A stretch of 64,000 nucleotides of DNA. Source: Bin80 sp965261255. Its GTDB lineage: Bacteria > Bacteroidota > Rhodothermia > Rhodothermales > Bin80. The notes below the pieces were generated by a model, which was not told the DNA's origin, searched no databases, and saw only the letters and a list, made by a program, of their open reading frames with translations. Positions 34,471 through 44,738 of this stretch are shown here, piece by piece (positions within the stretch are counted from its first letter, which is position 1; each line of letters begins with the position of its first letter). The DNA lies in contig CBDHCQ010000004.1 of assembly GCA_965261255.1 (NCBI GenBank), forward strand, positions 1,302,001 to 1,366,000, read 5' to 3'. The position numbers were made by a program, and so were the translations under genes.

Positions 34471-37024
34471 TGACTACCTCATGCTCGTCAAGAATGTTCG
34501 TGTGCACATTTTGGAGCACTAGTTTGTACTGCGTCTTCTTGGAGTATGACTGATCTCGCAACGTCAGGGTGATGAACTGCTGCCGCTCATCCAGTTTATC
34601 GGATGTACTTGAAAACGTGATGGTGTGGATGTCTGTAACAGGTTGATCGCCCTCATAAATCGCCACCTTCAGCGTTACACTCAGCACCCTGTCCGTAACG
34701 GGCTCTAGTTGGAGCAGTTGAATCCGATGACGAGCCGTAGTAATGCGTAAGCGGGTGTTCAGGACCTGTACGCCCACATATTTGCGCTGGCGGCTTTTTC
34801 GCTTCGTGTGCCTGACTTGGATAACAGGTACCACAATCTCCTGCAGCATGGCTCCCCCATGAACAAAGCGGGCGCCACCGACAAAGTGAAACAGATTCCC
34901 GCCCTTTGGAATCCAGAACTGCATACCGCGTTTCGTTTGGGCGGTAACGCGCGTGTCTCCACGGTTCGCCAATTGATACTCAGGCAGATTTCTTCCCAAG
35001 AGATACCGTTTCTTTTTCCTCACGACCTCGGTTCCCGCTAGCCGCTCGTCTATAGGGCTCTTGTAAGGAATGTCGGGGGCGTCGGTTGTAAACAGAAATC
35101 CATGATCGGCTGTGATAATTACGTAGTTGGCATTCAGAGAATTGACCAAACGATCCGTCAGATCACGCAGGGTGCGGACTGTTCTGGCTGCGGCCTCGAA
35201 CGTGTGCGCTTCCGTTGATGCGGAGTCGCCCGTCGCATCGATTTCATTATGGTAGATGTAGACTACTCGGGCATGAGCGACGGCCTTCCTCGCCTCATTC
35301 CTAGGCATTGACAGCAGGTGCTCGGCCTTCATGGCCATGCCATCGCGTGCGCGTAGAATTTCATTGCGCTGCTCCAGTGTGGACGACAGCTTACCGTCCA
35401 CGAGCACGTTCCCATGCTCTGTGTACGACAGCTCGTCGTGCGGAAGCAGACTGGCCATTCCGAGTGATGTGTAAGAGGGTAGCACCCCAAGTTGCGACAA
35501 CAATTGGGCATTGTAATGCGGCTGGCTGCTAATATCCTGAAAGAGTTCCTCGGCAATTTCATAGCGCAAGGCGTCACTGATGATGACGAAGGCACGACGC
35601 TTGGACTGTTTGCGTATCCACGATGCTACGTTATTCGCATAAAATCGAAACTGTTTTGGTACAGTGCTGCACTGCCATTTTCCCGGCAGGCATGTCGCCA
35701 CGTGTTTGTCCCAGGCAAGCGCAATCTCGGTAAGGTACCAGTTACGGTAACAGCCCTCAATGCGCTCGCGAAGTTTCTTGATGATATCGGGATAGCGGGC
35801 AGTTGCCGCGTTGGCGTTCACACTGAACTGCCGGTAAAGCTGGTCAATCCGAAACAACTCGGTTTCGTATTTCCGGTACAGCGAGGACGGGGGCACGGCG
35901 TCAAAGCCGTCCTTGTAGGTTCGCGAGAACTCGAGAATTCGCGCGGCTGCGGCAAGGGCTAGGTAGACGGCAGCACGCGCTTCGCGCACATTCTCGGCGA
36001 CCGTGGAGGAGGATACCCAGTGAGAGCGCCGGCGGAGCTCAACTATCCGGTCAATTGCATCTGCACTTACGTGAGTACCTTCGAGAATATGATTCCGAAG
36101 GTGATTTGCAATCAACCGCTCGACGCCGGAAAACGTCGTTACTTCCAAGAGGTCGTCAAGCTCGAATTCGCTAAGCATCTGCTCCAGCTCGTACAGCTTC
36201 CAGACTTCATCAGACCACCAGTTGAAGCTCGGACCTTTACTGCCACTGTCTTTCCACTGGTTAAGGAACACTATTGCATTGCGGGCTCCTGCATCTGGAA
36301 GCTTCAACCTCTTAAGTCGTGCCGGAAAGTTGCACTTTAGAGAAGCATCAAAGTCGGAGAACAGCAGTCGCGCAGCAAGATCGGCAAGGCGGGGCTCTTC
36401 GGCATCGTACCCGAAATGGTCCCTGACCAGCAACCAAAACGAATCACGCAGCCCGAATTTCTTGATATCGTTCCATGCCGCGGGCTCCAAGGCGGGCGCG
36501 GTAGCCATTGCATGCAAGAGTGCACGAACAATGCTAGGTGCGCTATGCTGGCTTGATCCGACGACCACGGCCAGCATTTTGTGGTCAAGATTGGCCTCTG
36601 TATCCTTCGCTGATACAAGGCGCTTAAGGTCCAATCGCCGTTTCTGGCTTCGAAAAAACTTCTTGCGCCGCTGGACATGTTCCCGCAGACTTGACTGCAG
36701 AAGGCCCATTTCACTAAGGACCATGGAGGCATAGTCCGCGCGAAACGTGTGCCCGTACAGCCGTACATCCCGCAGCCAGTCATCCGCAAAGGGGGGCGCC
36801 TCCGCTGCCGAGTAGAAAACATATCTGCCTTGTGGATCCTCCAGCTCAATTTGCACCTTCATCTCCAGCGAAGCAATGCTGCCCAAATCCATTACGTTTA
36901 CATCATCATCTATGTCCAATTGAGACCAGTCGTCCAAAAAGTCCTGATCCGGATCATACCAGAAGACGATCCGCTCGCGCGACAAAATCCTCCGCAATTC
37001 GGATGTGATTTCTATCAGGTCCAT
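34442..37024 (-). CDS. pglZ: BREX-1 alkaline-phosphatase-fold protein PglZ (BrxZ)
   Basis: PglZ is the hallmark protein of BREX and Pgl systems, needed for both methylation and phage exclusion. The 860-aa protein has a poorly conserved N-terminal half and the PglZ alkaline-phosphatase-superfamily domain in the second half: RAFVIISDALRYEIAEEL near residue 475 (metal-site Asp) and NYVIITADHGFLF near residue 640 (Asp-His pair). A beta-sandwich-like tail follows. The start overlaps the pglX stop by 10 bp and the end overlaps brxL, so translation is coupled. It matches type A (BREX type 1) by length and neighbours. Confidence 0.95.
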   Translation of the reverse strand: MDLIEITSELRRILSRERIVFWYDPDQDFLDDWSQLDIDDDVNVMDLGSIASLEMKVQIELEDPQGRYVFYSAAEAPPFADDWLRDVRLYGHTFRADYASMVLSEMGLLQSSLREHVQRRKKFFRSQKRRLDLKRLVSAKDTEANLDHKMLAVVVGSSQHSAPSIVRALLHAMATAPALEPAAWNDIKKFGLRDSFWLLVRDHFGYDAEEPRLADLAARLLFSDFDASLKCNFPARLKRLKLPDAGARNAIVFLNQWKDSGSKGPSFNWWSDEVWKLYELEQMLSEFELDDLLEVTTFSGVERLIANHLRNHILEGTHVSADAIDRIVELRRRSHWVSSSTVAENVREARAAVYLALAAAARILEFSRTYKDGFDAVPPSSLYRKYETELFRIDQLYRQFSVNANAATARYPDIIKKLRERIEGCYRNWYLTEIALAWDKHVATCLPGKWQCSTVPKQFRFYANNVASWIRKQSKRRAFVIISDALRYEIAEELFQDISSQPHYNAQLLSQLGVLPSYTSLGMASLLPHDELSYTEHGNVLVDGKLSSTLEQRNEILRARDGMAMKAEHLLSMPRNEARKAVAHARVVYIYHNEIDATGDSASTEAHTFEAAARTVRTLRDLTDRLVNSLNANYVIITADHGFLFTTDAPDIPYKSPIDERLAGTEVVRKKKRYLLGRNLPEYQLANRGDTRVTAQTKRGMQFWIPKGGNLFHFVGGARFVHGGAMLQEIVVPVIQVRHTKRKSRQRKYVGVQVLNTRLRITTARHRIQLLQLEPVTDRVLSVTLKVAIYEGDQPVTDIHTITFSSTSDKLDERQQFITLTLRDQSYSKKTQYKLVLQNVHTNILDEHEVVIDRAIIDEF

Positions 37025-40000
37025 GACGCAGGTTTCTTGCCTGTGATGGCACGGACCTCTGCCAGCAGGTCTCCGAACCGGCCATAGTTCGCCTTCACGC
37101 CGTCGTCCAGATCCAGTTGGATGCGCTGGTCCGCAAAGTAACGCAGCTTTTCGTCAAAGGACCGCAGTTCCTCCAAGTCCTTGCGTAGTTTCTCACGCTC
37201 CTTGTCCAGCCTGTGGCGCTGCGCCCCAGCCACTGCTTCGATATCCTTGGTAAGCCTCTGGATGCGGGTACTCATCATGCCCTGAAGCGGAATCACATAT
37301 TCGGTGCGGATCCGTGCAAGCGTTCCCTCGTGGTAACGATGCAGATACACTAGGCACTGAAACGCTTTCCGGCGACCACTCGTGAACAGCCAGTAAATCG
37401 GGCGCTTCTGGTACGTCTTGAGATGATCTTTGTAGAAGCCCATAGCTACATAGCGGCGTATGGCATCACGTCTGGACTTGTTTCTTCGCCCCTGAAGGCC
37501 GGCCGCAATGAAAGCCAGGTTGTCTTCAAGGTGGGCGGCGTCCCACACGGTGGCTACAAACTTTTCAAAGCGTTTTGCGGCATCATCCTCAAACCACTGG
37601 TCGTCGGTGATCGGGACGATCCCGTCATCGTCCGCAGGATAGCGGGTATACCGATCCGACTCAAAGCCGTGGCCACGGCTTTTCGCGTACACAAGTCCCG
37701 GCGCATCCAAGCTGTAGCGTCCCATAATGCACCCGATGGCGTAGGAGACCAGTTCGGCCATAGTGTCACGAAGGAAGCGTGCCTTTAGCTGGGCTTCAGA
37801 TACCTTGTTTCCGTACCGGTAGACGGGGTTCACCGTGAGCGTGACTTCTTCGATAGGAAGCGCGGGAGAGAACTCATCGGCAAGCCCGTAGGCCTCAATG
37901 AAGAGGTGGTTATTTTCCTCTTCTAAATGCTGGGTAGTGGCAATGATCTGGTTGTTCTCTGCGCGCCAGGACCCATAACTGGATTCAATGGTGGTTCCGA
38001 ACAACCATGGGGGGCGCACAAATGCCCAGGACCGCTCGTAAGCATCCCAGTCCATGCGGCTGAACTGCAGAAGGTCGTCCACGCTCCGACTCACTGTTGC
38101 CTTGGACGTATTGGGGATGTCCTGCGAGAACGGGATATTGATGAAATTCCCCACTTGGAAGTTCAGCGTTGGATTCATTGCACGCACTAAAGCACGCACT
38201 ATCGGCGTATTGCAGAAGGCACTTAAGAGATTCCGGCTGACGGACGTGAATTCAAATACTGAGTGTCCTGCGTTTCCGTGAATAGTTCCTGCATCAACCA
38301 GCCGGAATGCCGTGGGGCCTGAGGTTACGTCGGACCAGGTTACCGACTCGCAGAAATAGTACTCCGGGTTCCGCACTACGGACTTTGGCCGGCCGCCGTG
38401 CTCCGTACCAAAGGCCCGGATTTCACGCCCGTCGTCTTCCCAGTTGACGACATATTCGTGGTTGCCGTACCACTTGCGGAACGGGCCGCCCTTGTTGTGC
38501 GGAAACCATTTCTTGCCGGACCTAAGTGCCTCATCTCTACTCTTAATTCCAAACCCGCACCGCCTGAGATCCACTTCCCACCAGCGCCTCAGGAAACGTG
38601 CGTTGTCGCTGGTCTGCAGGCCCACTCTCGCGTCGACAAGTTCTCCCAGCGGCGTTCCCCGCACGAACAGGTCCCTGAATTTGTCGCTGACCCAATAGAC
38701 GATCGGGCTTCCAGGGATCTGGTGGAATGCGTCTTGGGGCACTAAGAAAAACCAGCCGCAATCATGATTGTTAATTGCCTCAAGAGTCTTCGGTGCTTGA
38801 TTCTTTGAGCCTCGAAAACTTGAAAGCCGAATGTAACCGCCGACATGGCCATGAATACGCTCCTTCTGCAGTGTGAACGTACAAATCGGCACAGTTGCGC
38901 CTGCGAATCCTGAGTATTCGAGCTGAACGAGGGATGTTATGGTTTCGTAATCAATTATTTGTTTGCGCAATGACTCGTACGTAGAAAGAAACATCCAGAC
39001 GAACGGCGACATGAATCCAAGTCGGCCGTATGGCTTACTGAATTCAAGATTCCGCTCGATAAAGCACGCAAACAAATCTCTTGCGGCCATTGGAAACTGC
39101 TTTTTCACATACTTCTTCAGAACTGCCGTCATTGCTCTGCTCCCCATGTAGGGAGGATTGGCCACGACGACATCGTACCGCATCCCCAGCAGTCGCGTCT
39201 GATCCACCAGTGGCCGCAGGCGCCGGAGCGCGTCATCAATGTACAGGTCCGACGGGCGTGCTCTGCTCAACTGCGCCAAGGCAGGCAGGCGGGAAGACAA
39301 GGGCTCGGGCACTCGGATGAGCGATCCGAAAGTCGAGCCGTGGTGGTAAAGGGATTTAAGCGCTCGCAAATCATCGGCAGCCAAACCGTAAGCGGTCCCC
39401 GGTTGAACAAGCAGCTCAACATCCAGACCAGTACTGCTGCAAATAGCAACGATGTTGAGCACAACGTCCCCGTCTAATAGCCGCGGATCGTCTGCCAACC
39501 CCTTCATCAGCACAGCGAAGCTTGCGAGCTGTGCTGAGCGCGGATCTATGTCAAGGCCGAACAGGTTTTTCGTGAGGATCAGGCGGGGGATTTCACGACG
39601 CGTATAGCCGCGCTCTAGGTAAATTGCCCTGAATAAATCATAGGCCTCCACCAGTATGTGTCCTGAGCCTACAGCCGGATCCATTAACGTGATCTCCTCG
39701 GGGTCCAATGCGCTGGGCGTAATTGATGCCAGTGCGCCGGGGGTCTGATCACCCGGAGCTATGTAGTACTCCATCTGCCCGGCCAGTTTTGATTCTGGAT
39801 ACGTAGCCAGCCATATCGCACCGAGTGAGTTCTGGACCATATACTTGGCAATCCAGTTGGGCGTAAACAGTTGCGTGGCCGCTGGGATGTCCTCAGCAGC
39901 GACCACACTACCGATGACTTCGTCCTTTCTCTCGGAGACGTAAAACTGGTACAGCCAACCAACAATTTCAATGGCGTCCCAGGCATCCTCCTCAACATCG

Positions 40001-40581
40001 TGGACCAGCTTATGTATCACCGAATCTCGGCGAAGCAGGTTGCGGGGGAGAAGGAGTTCAGTTTCGTGGCCAATCGGATCAAACAAGATTGGCATGGCCC
40101 GATGGAGAGCCCGGCACTGCGCAAGAAGAAGCTGACGGTACAACTCTTCATCTTGTTGCCCGTCAAGTTTTAGCGCAATAAGGTGGTCTCGGTCCAAATT
40201 CGGAAAATCGGTTTCATGGGCGCGCTGGAGTATCTCCGGCTCACGACCGTTGTCCGGGTGACTGAGTACACGCAGGCCGTGCTTCAGAAACCCGCGCAAC
40301 TCCATGTAACGCAGTGCCACCAGCCGATTGAACCACGTGTAGGCTATGCTCTCAATAACCGGCCAGAAGCCCTCGGCTCGAATACGGTGTTCCAAGCGTC
40401 GGCGCGGCTCTTGAATCTCCCCTGGAAATGCCCGCCCTCCGATGAACACAACGTCCCCTCGCTTTTCCAGTGGTACCGTGCCAGATTCCCTTAACCCGTA
40501 CTCTGCCGCGCGTTCCGTGACAGCAGCGATGAATTCCCGGCGAGCCTGCCGCGCGTATGCCTTGACGGTGGTTAGGTTCAT
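37015..40581 (-). CDS. pglX: BREX-1 adenine-specific DNA methyltransferase PglX (BrxX)
   Basis: PglX methylates an adenine in a non-palindromic site on host DNA and so marks self. The 1188-aa length is typical. Motif I is LMDPAVGSGHILVEAYDLF near residue 300, and motif IV is VANPPYMGSRAM near residue 472, the N6-adenine (gamma-type) signature. A target-recognition region and a coiled-coil C-terminus follow (RLDKEREKLRKDLEELRSF). The start is directly adjacent to the brxC stop, with no gap. The recognition sequence cannot be deduced from sequence alone. Confidence 0.96.
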   Translation of the reverse strand: MNLTTVKAYARQARREFIAAVTERAAEYGLRESGTVPLEKRGDVVFIGGRAFPGEIQEPRRRLEHRIRAEGFWPVIESIAYTWFNRLVALRYMELRGFLKHGLRVLSHPDNGREPEILQRAHETDFPNLDRDHLIALKLDGQQDEELYRQLLLAQCRALHRAMPILFDPIGHETELLLPRNLLRRDSVIHKLVHDVEEDAWDAIEIVGWLYQFYVSERKDEVIGSVVAAEDIPAATQLFTPNWIAKYMVQNSLGAIWLATYPESKLAGQMEYYIAPGDQTPGALASITPSALDPEEITLMDPAVGSGHILVEAYDLFRAIYLERGYTRREIPRLILTKNLFGLDIDPRSAQLASFAVLMKGLADDPRLLDGDVVLNIVAICSSTGLDVELLVQPGTAYGLAADDLRALKSLYHHGSTFGSLIRVPEPLSSRLPALAQLSRARPSDLYIDDALRRLRPLVDQTRLLGMRYDVVVANPPYMGSRAMTAVLKKYVKKQFPMAARDLFACFIERNLEFSKPYGRLGFMSPFVWMFLSTYESLRKQIIDYETITSLVQLEYSGFAGATVPICTFTLQKERIHGHVGGYIRLSSFRGSKNQAPKTLEAINNHDCGWFFLVPQDAFHQIPGSPIVYWVSDKFRDLFVRGTPLGELVDARVGLQTSDNARFLRRWWEVDLRRCGFGIKSRDEALRSGKKWFPHNKGGPFRKWYGNHEYVVNWEDDGREIRAFGTEHGGRPKSVVRNPEYYFCESVTWSDVTSGPTAFRLVDAGTIHGNAGHSVFEFTSVSRNLLSAFCNTPIVRALVRAMNPTLNFQVGNFINIPFSQDIPNTSKATVSRSVDDLLQFSRMDWDAYERSWAFVRPPWLFGTTIESSYGSWRAENNQIIATTQHLEEENNHLFIEAYGLADEFSPALPIEEVTLTVNPVYRYGNKVSEAQLKARFLRDTMAELVSYAIGCIMGRYSLDAPGLVYAKSRGHGFESDRYTRYPADDDGIVPITDDQWFEDDAAKRFEKFVATVWDAAHLEDNLAFIAAGLQGRRNKSRRDAIRRYVAMGFYKDHLKTYQKRPIYWLFTSGRRKAFQCLVYLHRYHEGTLARIRTEYVIPLQGMMSTRIQRLTKDIEAVAGAQRHRLDKEREKLRKDLEELRSFDEKLRYFADQRIQLDLDDGVKANYGRFGDLLAEVRAITGKKPASWT

Positions 40582-43500
40582 CTAGCAAATACGAATCTGT
40601 TCGTTTCGTTTGATTGCCGAGATGAGCTCCTTTCTCAGAGCCTCTATGAATTGTATCACATCCTCCTCCGTCTCAATGTGTGCTTGTGCTGCTACTAGCG
40701 CTGAAGGGCGCACTATACATACCTGACGAGGCGGTTTTAGTCTATCATCTCCTTCCTTACCGGCCTCATTTACCTTCCTGATGGCGTCCTTCTCAAGCGC
40801 AGGGAGCCTAGCTATTGCTTGCGCGATGTGCGCGAGGCTAGTCTGCTTTACAACCCGACTTTTCAATTCATCGAGGTCGTTCAGGAATTCTACAATGAGA
40901 TCCGATCCTACCTGTGCAGCATCAACTTCGCGCTGCACGGTTTCCCGCATGGAGTCAGTCCTGCTTGATGCTTCCTTCCTCGCAGTTGCAATAAGCCGCA
41001 AATTGACCGCTTCGACGGTCCTCACCAGTTCTTCAACTTCCTTGATTTTGCCATACGGATGCTCGTCATTCCGAATTTCAACCAAGCGCTTCAGAGCGGC
41101 CTCCGCTTCGGGAGCTTCACGCAATTCCAGCTCGTTCAGACGGAACTCATCCAGAGCAACGCAGAGCCGGTCCCAGATAGTTCGCTGATGCTTGAAGAAG
41201 TGCTGCAATTCATCAAAATTCTGCTTTACCCTACTCAGTTGAGACCTAGCTTCGTTGAATTGCTCGAAAAATCGAGTCCCGTCGGGGTTCGCGAGCAAGC
41301 TTCCAACGAGACTCAATGCCGTATCCACGGCTTGCTTGCCCGGATAGCGACGGACTTGCTGGATATCCCTGAACCGCACAAGGTCCCGCTGCCAATCCGA
41401 GAGGTTCCGCCTTAGAAATGCCTGCAACTTTGCAGAGTCTGCTGGCCCCAACTCTTGAAATAACGCCTGCCCTACTTGCTGTGCATCCTTCAATAGGGCC
41501 TCCTTGACCCGCTCCTGCGGTCTTACGAGGATGTTTTTCCATTTCCTTCGACTCGTTAGTGCATCGGCCAATGACCGTTTCTGAATTTGCGCACCCCCTT
41601 CCAGGAATAGCAACTCACCGTGAACCGTGAGCCGGGCCAGCAACAAGATAGTTTCGCCCTCGGGCCACCCATAGGGACGGGCAGAATACTGAGCGACCAA
41701 GTCAAACACCGAGACGCGCTGGGTTTGATCAGCACTCAGCCGCAAACGGTCGCTCAGGTCCTTCAGCGCTCTCTCATTGATACCCTTCAAATCCGAAGAA
41801 AGACTGGTCTGTCCGGCAGCGTATTGCTGCAATATGGTCTGGGCCTCCCGCAGTCCATCCGCAACGTAGCTCTTCAGATATTCCATCTTTGGGTAAGTGC
41901 CGTCGATCAAATGCTCCAAAGCATTGTCGAACAGTCTGATCGGATCCCGGCTTTCGGCGGGAAGCGGCGTGCCATTCACAAAAAACGCAGCATCGGCGAA
42001 CATCTCATTGAGCATATGTTCCAGACGCTTTTTCCGACGCCGATTCTGATCTGCGAGATCGTGGTGGATTCTCCTGGTGCTGGCGGGCAACGTGGCGTCG
42101 CTACTGGTACGCAGGTACTTGTCGATTTGGACTGATCTTTTGAGCTCAGCAACGAACGCGTTATTGTCGGAAAGCCGGATGACAACTTGTCCTCGGTTCT
42201 TGCTACTCTTGAATACGCACCATGCCGGGTCCTGGGATATTTCAAACTCCTCCGACAAAGGCGTAATTACCGTCACATTCAGAGATCCCTCAGGGGCCCT
42301 CCCGATATGGTAGCCATCCGCGAATCTTGCGAATGGATAGTCGTTCTTGTTCAGCTTAAACCGGTGCTTCTTCCTGTCCTGGAGAACGTTTTCGAAGAGT
42401 AGTCGCCCCAACGTATTGGCTGATTCGCCTATTTCAACGACGATACGACTGATTTTACGATTAATATCCTGCTCCTCACTCGTAAGGTAGAAGTACCTGT
42501 CGCCGCTGCGGCTAATTACCGTCTGCTTCTCAAGTCGTGCGAGGCTGGATTCAACCCGGTGCTGTAGTTCAAGCCGCGCAGCATCAATGTGGTTCAAGCA
42601 CAGCGTTACCAGATTATCCACATAGCCGTGGACCTCAGCCACGTACCGGATAAGGAACAGCACCTTTAAAAGATCTGCATCAAATGGCTCTAGGGCATCA
42701 TTCTCGCCAGCATGGTTGATGGTGCGCTTGACAGCCGTGTCGAGAAAATTCTCGATGGCAGGATAAAAGTCGTACACCGGAATAAGAATGCCAACTTCTT
42801 GTTCTGCAGCAGACTTGACGGCTTGCTGGAACGCATCAAGAAGGGATCTTTCGCCTTGGGCAAGGTGGAGGCCGGTGGCACCAGCCTTGCGGATGGACTC
42901 GAAAATCTTCTGCAAGAGCTTGAACTGGTAGGGGACGACCGGATAGTTCATGACAAAGTTTTCCGAGTTGCCATACGGCATAAGTGTCATGCCAATGTCG
43001 CGGAACCGGAGTTGATTCTTCAGCACGTCGCCATTTTCGCGATACACGCCCTCGAGGTGGCTGCGAACATCCGGCCGTTTGGCCAGCAGCCGTTTTTGTA
43101 TCACCTCATCCACATTGGCGCTCGACAGAGAAAGGCGCATCCGGAACCGACCTTGGATCTTGGAGAAATCGTTTGCTTTCCCGTGCTGAATGTCTCCCAG
43201 AACGGCATCAATATCCTCCTGGGATGTAACCACAATCCAAGCCCTTCCACCGCAGACTGTGCCCAGGTTCTCAGTGATGGTCTGCAGGGTTAGCATTAGC
43301 TGCGTGTCGGTGCCGACGAATTGCCCAACCTCGTCCACAACGAACACGATGCGGCGTGCATGTCCATTCCGATCAATGTACTGCCGCACCCATTTGCAGA
43401 AGTTCTCAATTGACAACGACATGTTCTGCTTTGCGTGCGCAACCTGTACCTCGCAAAGGGCTTCTTTCTGGCCGGTGACCTTGGTGAGTGCTTGAATGAC

Positions 43501-44139
43501 CTTATCCTGCTTGAAGAGCCACTGGTCCCGGTCGTTCGTCCATTTTTTCTCGGTCAATTCGTAGTACGCGGTACGAAACGCGGACAATAGACCCTGATCG
43601 TCGAGACCACGCTCGATGTGGGCCAGTTCCGGGTAATCCCCGCTGTAGCCGCTTGCCTCGTTGAGGACCTTGAGAAACACTTCGAGTAGGGCATCCCTAC
43701 CTGTTCCATGGCTCGCTTTGCTATCAATGTTGAACAGGATCACATCAACGCTAGCGGCTGCTGCACGCTTGATGTCACCCAGCAGCATCGAATCCTCAAT
43801 CTTGGACTCGAAAAATTCAACGGCCTCGCGTGTCTCACCTTCGTAGGTGTGCGACTCATTCTTAAGCAGATACGAGAGAACTTTGATGAAATGAGACTTG
43901 CCAGAACCAAAAAATCCAGAAACCCAGACGCCAATCCCACTGGCAGCCTCTGGACCTTGGTCTCTGCCTAAGGCGTCCGCAAACGCTTCAAAGAATCGAT
44001 GCAAATGCCGATCAATCTCCTTGGTGACGACGAATTCCTCGAGTTCCTGCCAGACGGACGGTTCATCCAACTGGTCCACCTTAATGACGCCGTCCAGGTG
44101 GCGGTCAATTTCTTTCTGGAATAGGTTTCGGATTTGCAT
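40582..44139 (-). CDS. brxC: BREX ATPase BrxC
   Basis: BrxC (PglY-like, DUF6079-related) is the large P-loop ATPase of BREX. The 1185-aa protein starts MQIRNLFQKEIDRHLDGVIK, which is characteristic, and has Walker A SGFFGSGKSHFIKVL (residues 74-88), then RRIVFVVDEVGQFVG as Walker B. The middle and C-terminal parts contain long charged helices likely to form coiled coils (for example QRDLVRFRDIQQVRR). It forms part of the BREX complex with BrxB, PglX and PglZ in studied systems. It lies 11 bp after brxB. Confidence 0.95.
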   Translation of the reverse strand: MQIRNLFQKEIDRHLDGVIKVDQLDEPSVWQELEEFVVTKEIDRHLHRFFEAFADALGRDQGPEAASGIGVWVSGFFGSGKSHFIKVLSYLLKNESHTYEGETREAVEFFESKIEDSMLLGDIKRAAAASVDVILFNIDSKASHGTGRDALLEVFLKVLNEASGYSGDYPELAHIERGLDDQGLLSAFRTAYYELTEKKWTNDRDQWLFKQDKVIQALTKVTGQKEALCEVQVAHAKQNMSLSIENFCKWVRQYIDRNGHARRIVFVVDEVGQFVGTDTQLMLTLQTITENLGTVCGGRAWIVVTSQEDIDAVLGDIQHGKANDFSKIQGRFRMRLSLSSANVDEVIQKRLLAKRPDVRSHLEGVYRENGDVLKNQLRFRDIGMTLMPYGNSENFVMNYPVVPYQFKLLQKIFESIRKAGATGLHLAQGERSLLDAFQQAVKSAAEQEVGILIPVYDFYPAIENFLDTAVKRTINHAGENDALEPFDADLLKVLFLIRYVAEVHGYVDNLVTLCLNHIDAARLELQHRVESSLARLEKQTVISRSGDRYFYLTSEEQDINRKISRIVVEIGESANTLGRLLFENVLQDRKKHRFKLNKNDYPFARFADGYHIGRAPEGSLNVTVITPLSEEFEISQDPAWCVFKSSKNRGQVVIRLSDNNAFVAELKRSVQIDKYLRTSSDATLPASTRRIHHDLADQNRRRKKRLEHMLNEMFADAAFFVNGTPLPAESRDPIRLFDNALEHLIDGTYPKMEYLKSYVADGLREAQTILQQYAAGQTSLSSDLKGINERALKDLSDRLRLSADQTQRVSVFDLVAQYSARPYGWPEGETILLLARLTVHGELLFLEGGAQIQKRSLADALTSRRKWKNILVRPQERVKEALLKDAQQVGQALFQELGPADSAKLQAFLRRNLSDWQRDLVRFRDIQQVRRYPGKQAVDTALSLVGSLLANPDGTRFFEQFNEARSQLSRVKQNFDELQHFFKHQRTIWDRLCVALDEFRLNELELREAPEAEAALKRLVEIRNDEHPYGKIKEVEELVRTVEAVNLRLIATARKEASSRTDSMRETVQREVDAAQVGSDLIVEFLNDLDELKSRVVKQTSLAHIAQAIARLPALEKDAIRKVNEAGKEGDDRLKPPRQVCIVRPSALVAAQAHIETEEDVIQFIEALRKELISAIKRNEQIRIC

Positions 44140-44150
44140 GTCTGTGCAGT

Positions 44151-44738
44151 CTAATCAATCAGGCGCAAGGCACGGTAATAACGGCGCTCTTCAGTAGCCC
44201 GCTCCGTGCCACCGAATAGGCAGAATTCGCCGTGGACATATGTGCCTGGAAAGAACAGCACCAACGGAATCCGGTCCAGAACAGGATGCAAGTTGTTGAG
44301 AAGCGCATGCGTACGGAGCAGGGGGTAAACGCTTCCTACACCATGCAGCAACATGAGACTAGGCTCGCGCGGCTGCGCAGTCTGGACGATCCGGCGAGCT
44401 ACATCTTCAGGATTCAGCAGTCCCTTCACGGCATGAAGCAATGCCGCATTGCCCCGTTCCCTTTGGATGCGGTAACTCTCTTCTAGCAGATTCAAATCGC
44501 GCAGGTGGTCAATGAGGGATCGAAAGAGGTTGATGGATGCCAGACGCAGATCGGGCTTGGTGCTGCGGATCCTGTTCTCCAACGTCGGAATGAATTTGCG
44601 CACTTCCAGCTCTTCTTCGGGTGGGTAATCAAAAACAAAGAAGGCAATTTCATTGCCAATCCCGGACGAGTCTAGAAAGTCCTGCGTCGTTATTCGGTCG
44701 TGAATCTTGTTCAGACGCCCTCTAAGCTCTTCATTCAT
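44151..44738 (-). CDS. brxB: BREX protein BrxB (DUF1788)
   Basis: BrxB is a small conserved component of type 1 BREX with no known enzyme motif. The sequence shows the family blocks AFFVFDYPPEEELEVRKFI and VFLLHGVGSVYPLLR-like LMLLHGVGSVYPLLRTHALL, then the C-terminal PLVLFFPGTYVHGEFCLFG. A GTG start at 44756 is possible, but the ATG at 44738 overlaps the brxA stop by 4 bp (ATGA), so I prefer it (195 aa). The tight coupling to brxA supports equal expression. Confidence 0.92.
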   Translation of the reverse strand: MNEELRGRLNKIHDRITTQDFLDSSGIGNEIAFFVFDYPPEEELEVRKFIPTLENRIRSTKPDLRLASINLFRSLIDHLRDLNLLEESYRIQRERGNAALLHAVKGLLNPEDVARRIVQTAQPREPSLMLLHGVGSVYPLLRTHALLNNLHPVLDRIPLVLFFPGTYVHGEFCLFGGTERATEERRYYRALRLID